A stretch of 64,000 bases of DNA from assembly GCA_964390495.1 (NCBI GenBank), contig CAYMIN010000015.1, positions 1 through 64,000 of the forward strand, given 5' to 3'. The DNA is from UBA11051 sp964390495 (GTDB taxonomy: Bacteria; Armatimonadota; Zipacnadia; Zipacnadales; UBA11051). The position numbers were made by a program, and so were the translations under genes. The notes under the pieces are model-generated. The model saw only the letters and a program-made list of their open reading frames with translations. It was not told where the DNA came from and searched no databases. This document shows positions 51,855 to 60,653 of this stretch, in pieces (the first letter of the stretch is position 1; every line of letters begins with the position of its first letter).

Positions 51855-54182
51855 CTACAGGCCTGGCACCTCATACGTCCAGACGTGTGAGCCGCCGGCA
51901 AAGCACAACAGCCCATTGACCAGTGCGCCGCCGGCGGTTATCCCCACGGGCGTGTCGGCGAGCTTCTCGTGCTCGAAGCTGCCGGGCGTGATCCTGAGTA
52001 TGGCACCTGACAGCATCGCGTAGAGCTTGCCGTCCGGGCCGATTTGCAGCGCATGACGGGGCACACCACCGTACTCCCTGAAGCTCTCACTATGCACGAG
52101 CTCTCTGGTATTCGGGTCAAAGACGAAAAAGGTCGAGTTGCCTGACAGGCCGTAAACCAGACCGTCAGCGGCCACCTGGATGCTGATGATGTTGCCATCG
52201 CCGGGTACGGGAACGGTCTTGAAGACCACGTGCTTGGTCGCCCAGTCCACGATATACAGCACCGCTTCGGTCTCAGTGCTGTGTCCGCCTCCCGAACCGG
52301 AGATGGAAGTGCCGCCGATCAGATCGCCATCGGGCAGGACCTTCAGCGTAATGCAGTTCTGACCCGGAACCAAGTCCTGCTCAGCGGTCAGGAGTGTGTC
52401 CTCGCCGGTCTCAAGATTGACGATGCCGATGCCACCGCCGCAGAGGCCGTAGCCCGGGAAGCCCGCCATCAGGACGTGTTTGCCATCCGGATAAGCCAGT
52501 GCGGTTCGCGGGCGGCAGATGTCGCGATGCCACTGAGCCAAAGGCAGGGGGTTGGCGTCACTCGGGAGTATGAGCTGGTCGTGCTTCTCCCTGGACAGCT
52601 CGGCAGTGACCATTGCGCACCAGGGCTGCTTGCCGTCGGTTTTGAGGGTGCGCATGGAGAAGCGATGGACACCGGCCTTGAGGTCGAAGGGGCCGTGAGT
52701 CTGCATCTCACCGGGCATGACGACCTTGCCGCTAGCGTCGAACGGTTCGCCCAACTCCTTGCCGTCGAAGAGCAACTGGACGCGGCAGTAGTCTTCGGCA
52801 AGTAGAGGGACGAACTGGAGGTAGTATTCTCCGTCTGCGGGTGCCGTGAGTCTGAAGGTGCCCTCGGCGCCGAACTTGTCGCCGCAGAGAAAAGCCACGT
52901 CATTAGAAGTCAGATAAGTGAAGTGACCGTCCTTGCACTCGGTGACCTGCATCAACTCACTGGCGGTCAGGCCGAGCACATGACGCTTGCCGGCGGGATT
53001 CCAGGGCTTGCTGGGGTCGTATTTCCAGATCCTGCCGCCGGAGTATTCAGCGCCTATCACTGCCTCGCCCTGGCAGGTAATCGCGCAGAAGTTGCCGCCG
53101 CCTACTAGCGGTATAGGCCCCATGTCCTGGAGGGTGCGGGTGTTGGTATCAAGGCGCAAAAAGTGCATGGGATGACACGTCGAGCCGTACACGATGCCGT
53201 CAGGGCCCTCGCCCAGGCTGGTGATCAGCAAGCCCTCGGTCTCGTAATCGAACTCGATGCGCCTGATCTCATTGGTTTGCGGATCGCTGACGTCGAGGTA
53301 TCTCTCCAGCATGTGGTAGCGGATGCGGCGTCCGTCAGGCAAGGTGGCGGTGGTCTGGCCGTAGTAGATGGAGCCTGAGGGGGCTTTCTGGGCCATGTCG
53401 GCTTTGTCTATGCTCTCCGCCTTGCCGCCGGACATGCGGTAGCAATGGGGGCCGTCGGTCAGGGTCGCAGTGCCATACACCTTGCCATCCACAGCGCGAT
53501 AGACGGAGGCGGTGCTGAGCGTGCGCTTGTCCTCGGGCACCATCTGGAGCTTTTCTGCGGTGGTGGGGTTGTAAGCGACGATGTTGCAGCGTGAGGTGCC
53601 GATGCCAGCGTAGATCCAGCCTTCATCGTCGTGGCCGAGTGAGCGGATGTACTTCTCAACCGGGTCGAGACGGCCGTGGTCCTTGGTGGTCTTGGTTTTC
53701 GGGTCGTAGGAGATGAGGCCGGCGGTATAGACATTGCCGGCCCATATGATACCCTCGGGGTCCTCGATCATCCACATGTAGGCACTGCCTTCAGGCGAGG
53801 GCCGGTTGTGGAAGGTGAATTCGCGCTTGGTGGGATCGAACTCCAGGAAGTCGCCGCCGTTGGCGGTGTAGAACATGCCGGTGCTGGCCAGCAGCGAGCC
53901 ATACGGCCAGGCGTGCTTCATGTCCTCGGGATGGTGGATCTGCTGGGTTTCGCCGCTATCAACATCGGTGACGAGTATCCAGCCGATAGGGCTGAGGTCC
54001 TGGCAGTTGGCGATGACGAGATTGTGGCCGTTGGCATCGCGGGTGGCAACAACGCCGCCGCTCTCAGCAACCGGCGCGCCCACGCCGTAATCAGTGAAGC
54101 CGGCAGCCGTGTTGTCCTGGGCTAGGCCTCCGGTCGTGCCAAGCAGCAGCATAGCGGCTGAAATGAGGAGCGCTTTGTGCAT
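51855..54182 (-). CDS. Secreted propeller/beta-sandwich protein, paralog 3
   Basis: 775 residues from the ATG at 54182; the reading frame continues upstream but overlaps the next paralog. Signal peptide MHKALLISAAMLLLGTTGGL. Same layout as paralogs 1 and 4: N-terminal blades, inserted sandwich (~430-585, DGEYYLQFVPLLAEDYCRVQ...GPFDLKAGVHRFS), C-terminal blades. A 134-bp stretch near the 3' end is identical to paralog 2. SD AAAGGG is modest. Lies 53 nt from paralog 2. Confidence 0.8.
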   Translation of the reverse strand: MHKALLISAAMLLLGTTGGLAQDNTAAGFTDYGVGAPVAESGGVVATRDANGHNLVIANCQDLSPIGWILVTDVDSGETQQIHHPEDMKHAWPYGSLLASTGMFYTANGGDFLEFDPTKREFTFHNRPSPEGSAYMWMIEDPEGIIWAGNVYTAGLISYDPKTKTTKDHGRLDPVEKYIRSLGHDDEGWIYAGIGTSRCNIVAYNPTTAEKLQMVPEDKRTLSTASVYRAVDGKVYGTATLTDGPHCYRMSGGKAESIDKADMAQKAPSGSIYYGQTTATLPDGRRIRYHMLERYLDVSDPQTNEIRRIEFDYETEGLLITSLGEGPDGIVYGSTCHPMHFLRLDTNTRTLQDMGPIPLVGGGNFCAITCQGEAVIGAEYSGGRIWKYDPSKPWNPAGKRHVLGLTASELMQVTECKDGHFTYLTSNDVAFLCGDKFGAEGTFRLTAPADGEYYLQFVPLLAEDYCRVQLLFDGKELGEPFDASGKVVMPGEMQTHGPFDLKAGVHRFSMRTLKTDGKQPWCAMVTAELSREKHDQLILPSDANPLPLAQWHRDICRPRTALAYPDGKHVLMAGFPGYGLCGGGIGIVNLETGEDTLLTAEQDLVPGQNCITLKVLPDGDLIGGTSISGSGGGHSTETEAVLYIVDWATKHVVFKTVPVPGDGNIISIQVAADGLVYGLSGNSTFFVFDPNTRELVHSESFREYGGVPRHALQIGPDGKLYAMLSGAILRITPGSFEHEKLADTPVGITAGGALVNGLLCFAGGSHVWTYEVPGL
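52060..52193. repeat. 134-bp perfect repeat, copy in paralog 3
   Basis: Identical base for base to 54441-54574, in the same reading frame of paralog 2. Identity ends abruptly on both sides. The rest of these two genes is much less similar, so this looks like recent gene conversion. Confidence 0.9.
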
Positions 54183-54235
54183 TGTCTTGGTGCCCTTTCT
54201 GTTGCGGTCGAGTGCATGAGGTATGCTTCTGCACA

Positions 54236-56146
54236 TCATAGGCCCGCAAGCTGGTAGCTCCACACGTGTGAGCCGCTGGCGAAGCACAACAACCCATTGA
54301 CCAGCGCACCGCCGGCGGTGATTCCCATCGGCGCGTCCGCGAGCTTCTCATGCGCGAAGGTCCCTGGAATTATCTTCACTATCGCTTTCGACATCATGGC
54401 GTACAGCTTCCCGTCCGCCCCGACTTGCAGCGCATGACGCGGCACACCACCGTACTCCCTGAAGCTCTCACTATGCACGAGCTCTCTGGTATTCGGGTCA
54501 AAGACGAAAAAGGTCGAGTTGCCTGACAGGCCGTAAACCAGACCGTCAGCGGCCACCTGGATGCTGATGATGTTATCATCGCCCGGCACCGGCACCATGT
54601 GGAAGGCCATCTGCTTGGTCTGCCAATCCAGGAGAAACAGCTCCGCCTCGGTGGCCGTGGTGTGTCCGCCGCCGGGCGCGCCGATGGTAGTGCCGCCCAC
54701 GAGGTCGCCGTTCGGCAGTGCCTTCAGGGTGATGCAGCTATGGCCGGGGAGCAGGTCGTTGTCGGCGGTCAGCAGCGTCTGTTCGCCGGTCTCCAGGTCA
54801 TAGATCCCCAGTCCGCCGCCGCACAGGCCTACCGCTGCGTATCCTCCCATGACAACGTGATTGCCGTCAGGATGCGCCAGGATGGTACGGGGGCGGTAGA
54901 TGTCCCGCTCCCACTGTGCCAGTACGCGCGGGTTGGCTGTATCCGCCGACGCTCCCGGGGCCTCGTCGCGTTTCTGAGGGTTCCAGGGGGCGGTAATATC
55001 GTATCCCCACAGGTACCCGCCGGCGTATTGAGGGGCGACCACGAAATTGCCCTGGTGAGTGATGGCGCCGAAGTTGCCTCCCCCGATCCTGCGTATCGTA
55101 CCCATGTCATGCAGTTCCTGGCTGTTGGTATCAAGCCCCAGCAGCCGGAACGGATGGCAGCTTGAGGCATAGACCATACCGTTAGGCCCCTCACCCAGGC
55201 TGGTCAACAAAGCGCCTCCGCTCTGGTAGTCGAACTCAATCCGGCGGACGTCGCCGCTGTCGGGGTCTGTCACATCCAACCAGCGCTCCGGCATGTTGTA
55301 GGTTATGCGCCTACCGTCGGGAAACCGGCCCCGTTTCAGCGTCCAGTCAATCGTGCCCACATCGAGCCTGGGCGCCGCCTCCGAGGCCTCGATAGGGGTC
55401 GCGGTGCCCTCATAGAACCGATACCACCGGGACTTGTTGTTGAGGCAGAACCCGTACACCTTGCCATCCGTCCCCGGGTGGACGTGGCCGTGCCCGTGGC
55501 CGCGGTCTTCCTCAGGTATCAGTTGGCGTCTCTCGCCGGTTTGTGCGTTGTAGGCCACGACATTGGACCTGCCATGGCCGATACCCGCATACACCCAGCC
55601 GGCGTCATCAGCCGCCACGCACGCCACGTACTGCTCATCAGGGTCCGTTATCCCGCAGTCTTTCAGCTCGCGGGTCACCGGGTCAAACGAGATTACGTGC
55701 GTCCTCGGGTAGGCTCCCGCGTAGATGGTCCCGTCCGGTGCCTGCGTCATTGACATATAGCAGCCCACGTCCTCCGCCGCGATTCCGTGAAAGGTCCACT
55801 GCTCAATCGCGGGGTCGAACTCCAGGAACACCTTCCCCTGTGAGGTATAGAACTTGCCGTTGCGGGACATCAGCGAGTCATAGGCAGGGGAGTTGCGAAC
55901 CTCACGTGGGCAGAAGTGCTGCTTGGTCTCGCCGGTGTCAATGTCGGTGACCAGCACATAGCTGATCGGGCTCTGGTCCAAGGCATTAGCGATTACCAGG
56001 CATCTGGCATCGGCCGTCTGGGTGGTGACCACGCCTCGGGATTCAGCTACCTTCGCTCCGACGCCGTAGTCCACAAAGCCCTGCTGCGCCACTACCGTCA
56101 GGGCGCTGAGGGCAATCATCGCTACTGCTGTCAGGAAATCGCTCAA
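54236..56146 (-). CDS. Secreted propeller protein lacking the inserted sandwich, paralog 2
   Basis: About 636 residues. No ATG fits; TTG at 56146 has GAGGTG 9 nt upstream, and TTG at 56161 is the alternative. Signal FLTAVAMIALSALTVVAQ. The N-terminal propeller half matches paralogs 1 and 3, but after PWNPQKRDEAPGA the chain jumps directly to ANPRVLAQWERDIYRPR. The ~140-residue beta-sandwich is absent with the frame kept. Blades at the junction look complete, so the product is probably still folded. Starts ~25 nt after paralog 1 and so is co-transcribed with it. Confidence 0.8.
   Translation of the reverse strand: MSDFLTAVAMIALSALTVVAQQGFVDYGVGAKVAESRGVVTTQTADARCLVIANALDQSPISYVLVTDIDTGETKQHFCPREVRNSPAYDSLMSRNGKFYTSQGKVFLEFDPAIEQWTFHGIAAEDVGCYMSMTQAPDGTIYAGAYPRTHVISFDPVTRELKDCGITDPDEQYVACVAADDAGWVYAGIGHGRSNVVAYNAQTGERRQLIPEEDRGHGHGHVHPGTDGKVYGFCLNNKSRWYRFYEGTATPIEASEAAPRLDVGTIDWTLKRGRFPDGRRITYNMPERWLDVTDPDSGDVRRIEFDYQSGGALLTSLGEGPNGMVYASSCHPFRLLGLDTNSQELHDMGTIRRIGGGNFGAITHQGNFVVAPQYAGGYLWGYDITAPWNPQKRDEAPGASADTANPRVLAQWERDIYRPRTILAHPDGNHVVMGGYAAVGLCGGGLGIYDLETGEQTLLTADNDLLPGHSCITLKALPNGDLVGGTTIGAPGGGHTTATEAELFLLDWQTKQMAFHMVPVPGDDNIISIQVAADGLVYGLSGNSTFFVFDPNTRELVHSESFREYGGVPRHALQVGADGKLYAMMSKAIVKIIPGTFAHEKLADAPMGITAGGALVNGLLCFASGSHVWSYQLAGL
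54441..54574. repeat. 134-bp perfect repeat, copy in paralog 2
   Basis: Partner of 52060-52193. On its 3' genomic side within this gene, 54646-54757 instead matches paralog 1 (56581-56692) with only two differences in 112 bases. Just before the repeat, ~40 bases again match paralog 1 exactly. Paralog 2 is thus a mosaic. Confidence 0.9.
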
Positions 56147-56170
56147 TTCAACACACCTCAAGGTGAAGCT

Positions 56171-58474
56171 CTAGAACTCAGGTACCTGGTAGCTCCAGAC
56201 ATGCGACCCACTAGCGAAGACCAGCAGTCCGTTGGCCAGCGCGCCACCGGCACTTATGCTCACCGGCGTGTCGGCGAGCTTCTCGTGCTCGAAGCTGCCC
56301 GGAGTTATTCGCAGGATGGCGCCGGTCATCATCGCGTAGAGCTTCCCGTCCGCCCCGACTTGCAGCGCATGACGCGGCACGCCACCGTACGCCTTGAAGC
56401 TCTCACTGTGGACAATCTCCCGCTTGTCGGGGTCGAAGACGAAGAAGGTACTGCTGCCCGACAGGCCATAGACCAGCCCGTCAGCCGCCACCTGGAGGCT
56501 GACGATGCTGCTGTCGCCGGCTACGGGCACCATGTGGAAGGCGATCTTCTTGGTGTCCCAGTCGAGGACGAACAGCTCACCCTCGGTGGCCGTGGTGTGT
56601 CCGCCGCCGGGTGCGCCGATGGTAGTGCCGCCCACCAGGTCGCCGTTCGGCAGTGCCTTCAGGGTGATGCAGCTATGGCCGGGGAGCAGGTCCTCGTCGG
56701 CAGTCAGCAGGGTGTCCTCGCCGGTCTCAAGGTTAACAATACCGATGCCGCCGCCGCACAGACCGTAACCGGCGTACCCGGCCATCATCACATGTTTGCC
56801 GTCAGGGTGCGCCAGGGCCGTGCGCGGGCGGCAGATGTCCCGGTGCCACTGCCCCAGCACGCGGGGATTCACCTGCTCCTCGACCAGCGCCTGCTCGCGC
56901 AACTCCTGCGTCAGGTCAACTGAACATATCGCGCACCAGGGCTCCTGACCTTCTGTCTCCAGCGCTCTTACCGACAAGCGGTGTTCGCCGGCCTGCAGGT
57001 CCAGCGGGCCGTACCTCTGCACGGGGCCTGCTTGGGTGTTCGGGTGGGTCGCCACATACGGCTCCCCGATTTCTTCGCCGTCGAACAGGAACTGCACGGT
57101 GCAATACCTGGCCGACTGGTACGGCTGGATGTAGAGGTAGTACTTGCCGTCTGCGGGGGCGTCGAGCTTGAAGGTGCCCTCCGCGCCGAACTTGTCGCCG
57201 CAAAGAAACGCGACCTCGTGTGAGCTCAGATAGCTCCAGTGGCCGTCCTTGCACTCACTGCCCTTCATCAGGTCCTGGGCGTCTATCCGCAGGCCCTCGC
57301 GCCTGGAGGTAGGATTCCACGGCAGATTGACATCATAGGCCCACAAGCGCCCTGCCGAGTACTGTGCGCCGATTACAATATCGCCCTGGGCCGCGATGGC
57401 GCAGAAGTTGCCGCCGCCCACCTCCGGTATCGGTCCCATATCCCGCAGCGTCTTGGTGGCGGTGTCGAAGGCCAGGAAGTGCATGGGATGGCAGGTGGAG
57501 CCATAGACGATGCCCTCAGGCCCCTCGGCCATGCTGGTGATGCTTACGCCCTCGGTCTCGTAGTCGAACGCGATGCGCTTGGTCTCATCGGTCTCCGGAT
57601 TATAGACTTCGAGCCATTTATCCGGCAGGTTATAGGCCCGGACGCTGCGGCCGTCAGGGAACGAACCCGTCTTCGCACCCCAGCCGATGTTACGCACATC
57701 CCGGCGCGGCGCTACATCTGCCTTCTCAATCGGTGTCGCCTGGCCCTCGAAGAGGCGGTAGTACTTGCCGTTGGCAATGCCGTAAGCGGCACCGTCATTA
57801 GTGGGCTCAACGTGCCCGGAGCCGGTGACGCGGTCCTCTTCCGCAACAAGCTGCCGCTTCTCGCCGCTAGCCGGATTGTAGGCGATGATGTTGCACCTGG
57901 CCGTGCCGATGCCGCAATAGACCCAGCCGGCCTCGTCAACCGCCAGAGTGTTCAGGTACGCCTCCTCAGGGTCCATGCGGCCGTGGTCTTTCAGCTCCCT
58001 GGTTTGCGGGTTGAATGATATCAGACCGGTCTGATAGACCGACCCTGCCCACACCGTCCCATCCGGGCCCTCGGTGAAGCCGATGTAAGCGCTGCCAATC
58101 GGAGAGCCTTGGGCATGGAAGGTCCATTGCCCCGCCGCCGGATCGAACTCCAGGAAGATACTGCCCTGCGTGGTGTAGAACTTGCCGTTACTGTGCATCA
58201 ACGAGCCGTAGGGCGCGGATTGGCGCACGTCTTCGGGGCAGAAGTACTGCTTGGTCTCGCCGGTGTCAATGTCGGTGACGAGTATGTAGCCTAGCGGGCC
58301 CTCGTCGAGAGCATTGGCGATCACCAGACATCTGCCATCGGCTGTCTGGGTGGTGACCACACCTCGGGATTCGGCCACCTTCGCCCCGACGCCGTGATCA
58401 ACGAAGCCGTCCTGGGCCATCGCCGCGCCCGCCATAAAAGCAAGAACCAGCGTCATACCAGCGAAGATACGCAA
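56171..58474 (-). CDS. Secreted propeller/beta-sandwich protein, paralog 1
   Basis: 767 residues from a TTG at 58474, chosen because AAGGAGGGG lies just upstream and a proper signal peptide follows (MRIFAGMTLVLAFMAGAAMA). The longer frame would overlap the upstream gene and bury the signal. Family opening FVDHGVGAKVAESRGVV; blades PYGSLMHSNGKFYTTQ, FLEFDP, EGPDGTVWAGS; inserted sandwich ~430-585 (DGKYYLYIQPYQSARYCTVQF...GPLDLQAGEHRLS); C-terminal blades HPDGKHVMMAGYAGYGLCGG and DGKLYAMM. First of the array, 88 nt after the 473-residue gene. Confidence 0.82.
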   Translation of the reverse strand: MRIFAGMTLVLAFMAGAAMAQDGFVDHGVGAKVAESRGVVTTQTADGRCLVIANALDEGPLGYILVTDIDTGETKQYFCPEDVRQSAPYGSLMHSNGKFYTTQGSIFLEFDPAAGQWTFHAQGSPIGSAYIGFTEGPDGTVWAGSVYQTGLISFNPQTRELKDHGRMDPEEAYLNTLAVDEAGWVYCGIGTARCNIIAYNPASGEKRQLVAEEDRVTGSGHVEPTNDGAAYGIANGKYYRLFEGQATPIEKADVAPRRDVRNIGWGAKTGSFPDGRSVRAYNLPDKWLEVYNPETDETKRIAFDYETEGVSITSMAEGPEGIVYGSTCHPMHFLAFDTATKTLRDMGPIPEVGGGNFCAIAAQGDIVIGAQYSAGRLWAYDVNLPWNPTSRREGLRIDAQDLMKGSECKDGHWSYLSSHEVAFLCGDKFGAEGTFKLDAPADGKYYLYIQPYQSARYCTVQFLFDGEEIGEPYVATHPNTQAGPVQRYGPLDLQAGEHRLSVRALETEGQEPWCAICSVDLTQELREQALVEEQVNPRVLGQWHRDICRPRTALAHPDGKHVMMAGYAGYGLCGGGIGIVNLETGEDTLLTADEDLLPGHSCITLKALPNGDLVGGTTIGAPGGGHTTATEGELFVLDWDTKKIAFHMVPVAGDSSIVSLQVAADGLVYGLSGSSTFFVFDPDKREIVHSESFKAYGGVPRHALQVGADGKLYAMMTGAILRITPGSFEHEKLADTPVSISAGGALANGLLVFASGSHVWSYQVPEF

Positions 58475-58562
58475 AGTAACCCCTCCTTGTGAGATCAGAG
58501 TCCTCTTCTCATTCGGACGGGCTACTTTTCCCCGTTGTTCTATCTGTGACCTGCCGGCGTGC

Positions 58563-59984
58563 TTACTTCTTCGCCCTCCAAGCGATGTCGCCGTCGGCGT
58601 CCGGGCTCGGCTTTTCTGCCTCGGTGCCTTGGTCGTCATCCAGGTCCGGCCCCAGGCTGTAGATGACGAAGCCATCGCCTTCGCGCTTGTAAACGAAATC
58701 CTCGCCGGTGAACACGTCTTTGGGCAACTGCCAGGTAAGCGTTTGCTGAAGCTGGGCTAGCGTTTGCGGATATTGGCCGTGCTGCGCTTTGTACGCTTTC
58801 AGCGCCAGGGCGATGCGGCCCAGGTCAATGCGGGCCAGTGACATACCCCGATGGTAGGCCTGTCCGCTGAACACGGGTGTCAGTATCTTGGTGAGCATGG
58901 CAAGTGGCGTCTGTCGGAGTTGCCGGTCCAGGGCATCGGAAACCGGCTTTGCCTCCATCCCGGGCATTCTTGATGCCTCGACCTGCTGCCTCATGATCCG
59001 AAGATACGTCGCCTCATCGAGGCCGCGGAGAGGCCCGGCCAGCCAATTGAAGTACGACCGGCGCAGCTTCCGAAGATGTTCCGTTTTTTCTCCAATTAGC
59101 GTTTCGTAGAGTAATACGGGATTGGTGCGAAACTGCGCGAACACAGAACGCCCCACCAAGGTTTCCATTACCATGGCATCCGAGTGAGTCTTGTACAGAT
59201 CAATGCCCCGCAGGTGCTCCTGCAGCGCCCGGCTCGCCGCTGCCGGAACGTTCTTGTCCGATATTATCTCCTCGACCGCCTCCAGAGTGATGTTGCGCAT
59301 TGCTATTGACACCAGTTGTGCTATCATGCTTGGCTCCATTGCAGCGTGATCAGCCATGCGCAGACCGACCAGGCACCAGTCGAGGGCGTCTGCCATCTGT
59401 CCGTCTTCGGCAAGCAGCAGTGCTTGTGCGGCGAGCATGCGCGTCGCATCTCGGAACTGTGCCATATGCGGAAGCACCGCTGCAAGGCCCAGCTCCCACT
59501 TCACCGGGAATACCGCCTTGGGGCGCTGGGAGGCACGCTTGAGCGTCTGCAGCGTCTCTTTCACCTCAGGCCGCTCCAAGATTGCCCGCACCTTCGCCAC
59601 ATGCTTGGGCCGATCTCTGCCTCGGCGGTAATCCTCAATCAGGTTCTCTTCTTCCTGAGAGATGTCAGCCAGTTTGCCCGTATTGACACCGGCAGGTCCA
59701 CTATTGGGGTCGAAACTGACATGGAACACACTCAGGTATATGGGCGCGGCATTCTCGCTGTCCGGCACGGGCTTGGGGATGACCTCGGACATCGAGAGCG
59801 GCAGGCCCTGAGCTTTCCAGGCCTCCAGCTCTTTAGTCAGCTCTCTACCCCATTTGACATTGTAGTACGTCCACACACCGCCAAGTACGACGGCCAGTGC
59901 CAGCAGCACCACCAGCACTTTGAGAGCGATCCGGGCTAGCCCTTGGCTCCTACGGATCGCGGCGATTCGATGCTGTTGCGACAT
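58563..59984 (-). CDS. Membrane-anchored protein with pseudopilin-like C-terminal segment
   Basis: 473 residues. One N-terminal membrane helix (~21-40, VLVVLLALAVVLGGVWTYY), then a large helical extracytoplasmic region. The C-terminal ~80 residues (IALALKAYKAQHGQYPQTLAQL...DGFVIYSLGPDLDDDQG) recall the C-terminal part of type II secretion pseudopilins. I recognise this as a recurrent uncharacterised type but not by function. GAGGAG 8 nt before the ATG. Follows the sigma and membrane-protein genes and precedes the propellers, so it could be part of the same regulon or help export them. Confidence 0.65.
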   Translation of the reverse strand: MSQQHRIAAIRRSQGLARIALKVLVVLLALAVVLGGVWTYYNVKWGRELTKELEAWKAQGLPLSMSEVIPKPVPDSENAAPIYLSVFHVSFDPNSGPAGVNTGKLADISQEEENLIEDYRRGRDRPKHVAKVRAILERPEVKETLQTLKRASQRPKAVFPVKWELGLAAVLPHMAQFRDATRMLAAQALLLAEDGQMADALDWCLVGLRMADHAAMEPSMIAQLVSIAMRNITLEAVEEIISDKNVPAAASRALQEHLRGIDLYKTHSDAMVMETLVGRSVFAQFRTNPVLLYETLIGEKTEHLRKLRRSYFNWLAGPLRGLDEATYLRIMRQQVEASRMPGMEAKPVSDALDRQLRQTPLAMLTKILTPVFSGQAYHRGMSLARIDLGRIALALKAYKAQHGQYPQTLAQLQQTLTWQLPKDVFTGEDFVYKREGDGFVIYSLGPDLDDDQGTEAEKPSPDADGDIAWRAKK

Positions 59985-60038
59985 CGGATTAGCTCCTCAG
60001 ACACTTCGCGGCAAGGCTTCTAGTATGAGCGCCCATGG

Positions 60039-60653
60039 TCAGCGGCCGAAACCACGCCACAGGCCAGCACAAGTCCCAATAGCACACCTGCCAGCCTGAA
60101 CGAAGGCGCGGCGAGCGTCCAGACTGAACGGGAGCGCACTGCGGTTGTGTTTGCCCTGCCGGTTCTCCTTATCCGGGATTGCGGCATCGCCGTTGAGTTC
60201 GAGGATTTCATTGATAAGGCGGTTGCGGGCGCGTAAAGCCTCAATGCTGATCGGCTTCATCCGCAGCGGCTGGGCAACGGCGGGCCGCCGGGGGGATACG
60301 CTTTGAGCATCAGCCTGCGCCGAGGCCTCCCCGTTGTGTTCCAGGCTATTGGTGATGAGCTGCTGGCGGGCGCGGAGCTTTTCGGCGAAAACCAGTGTTG
60401 TGTGCAGTCGCTGGCCGGTGGTCGGTTGTCCGGTCAGCGCGGCGATGTCTCGGGCATAGATCTGGCCCGCCACCACATTGACCATCACCAGCAGTACCGC
60501 CGCGGCCACCACCGCTACCGTCATCTGTCGCCAGCGCCGTCGGCTACGTGTCAGACGCTTGGCGCGCCCCAACAGCTCGCCCTCGAGCCCAGCAGAGGGC
60601 TGGCGCAACGCCACCGACCGCAATTGCTGCTCGAATCCTGATTGGCTATTCAT
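60039..60653 (-). CDS. Small membrane protein overlapping the ECF sigma gene, putative anti-sigma factor
   Basis: 204 residues from the ATG at 60653; GTG codons at 60656 and 60662 are alternatives. All overlap the sigma gene's end, so translation is coupled. One membrane helix (~47-66, VAVVAAAVLLVMVNVVAG) preceded by a basic ~45-residue cytoplasmic tail. The tail has no ZAS zinc motif. After the helix, two copies of a ~20-residue unit appear: LRARQQLITNSLEHNGEASA and LRARNRLINEILELNGDAAI. Anti-sigma is inferred from position and topology only. Confidence 0.6.
   Translation of the reverse strand: MNSQSGFEQQLRSVALRQPSAGLEGELLGRAKRLTRSRRRWRQMTVAVVAAAVLLVMVNVVAGQIYARDIAALTGQPTTGQRLHTTLVFAEKLRARQQLITNSLEHNGEASAQADAQSVSPRRPAVAQPLRMKPISIEALRARNRLINEILELNGDAAIPDKENRQGKHNRSALPFSLDARRAFVQAGRCAIGTCAGLWRGFGR

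Noticed and set aside
44463..58474. CRISPR array, phage or insertion sequence to explain the repeats
   Set aside because: Repeats are coding paralogs; no spacers, transposase or terminal inverted repeats seen anywhere in the window.
58475..58675. N-terminal extension of propeller paralog 1
   Set aside because: It overlaps the upstream gene and would place the signal peptide 70 residues inside the protein.
60020..60244. Alternative frame encoding a hydrophobic C-terminal segment (LAGVLLGLVLACGVV)
   Set aside because: It might mean a frameshift at the end of the putative anti-sigma gene, but there is no SD and the annotated frame is open; not enough to call.
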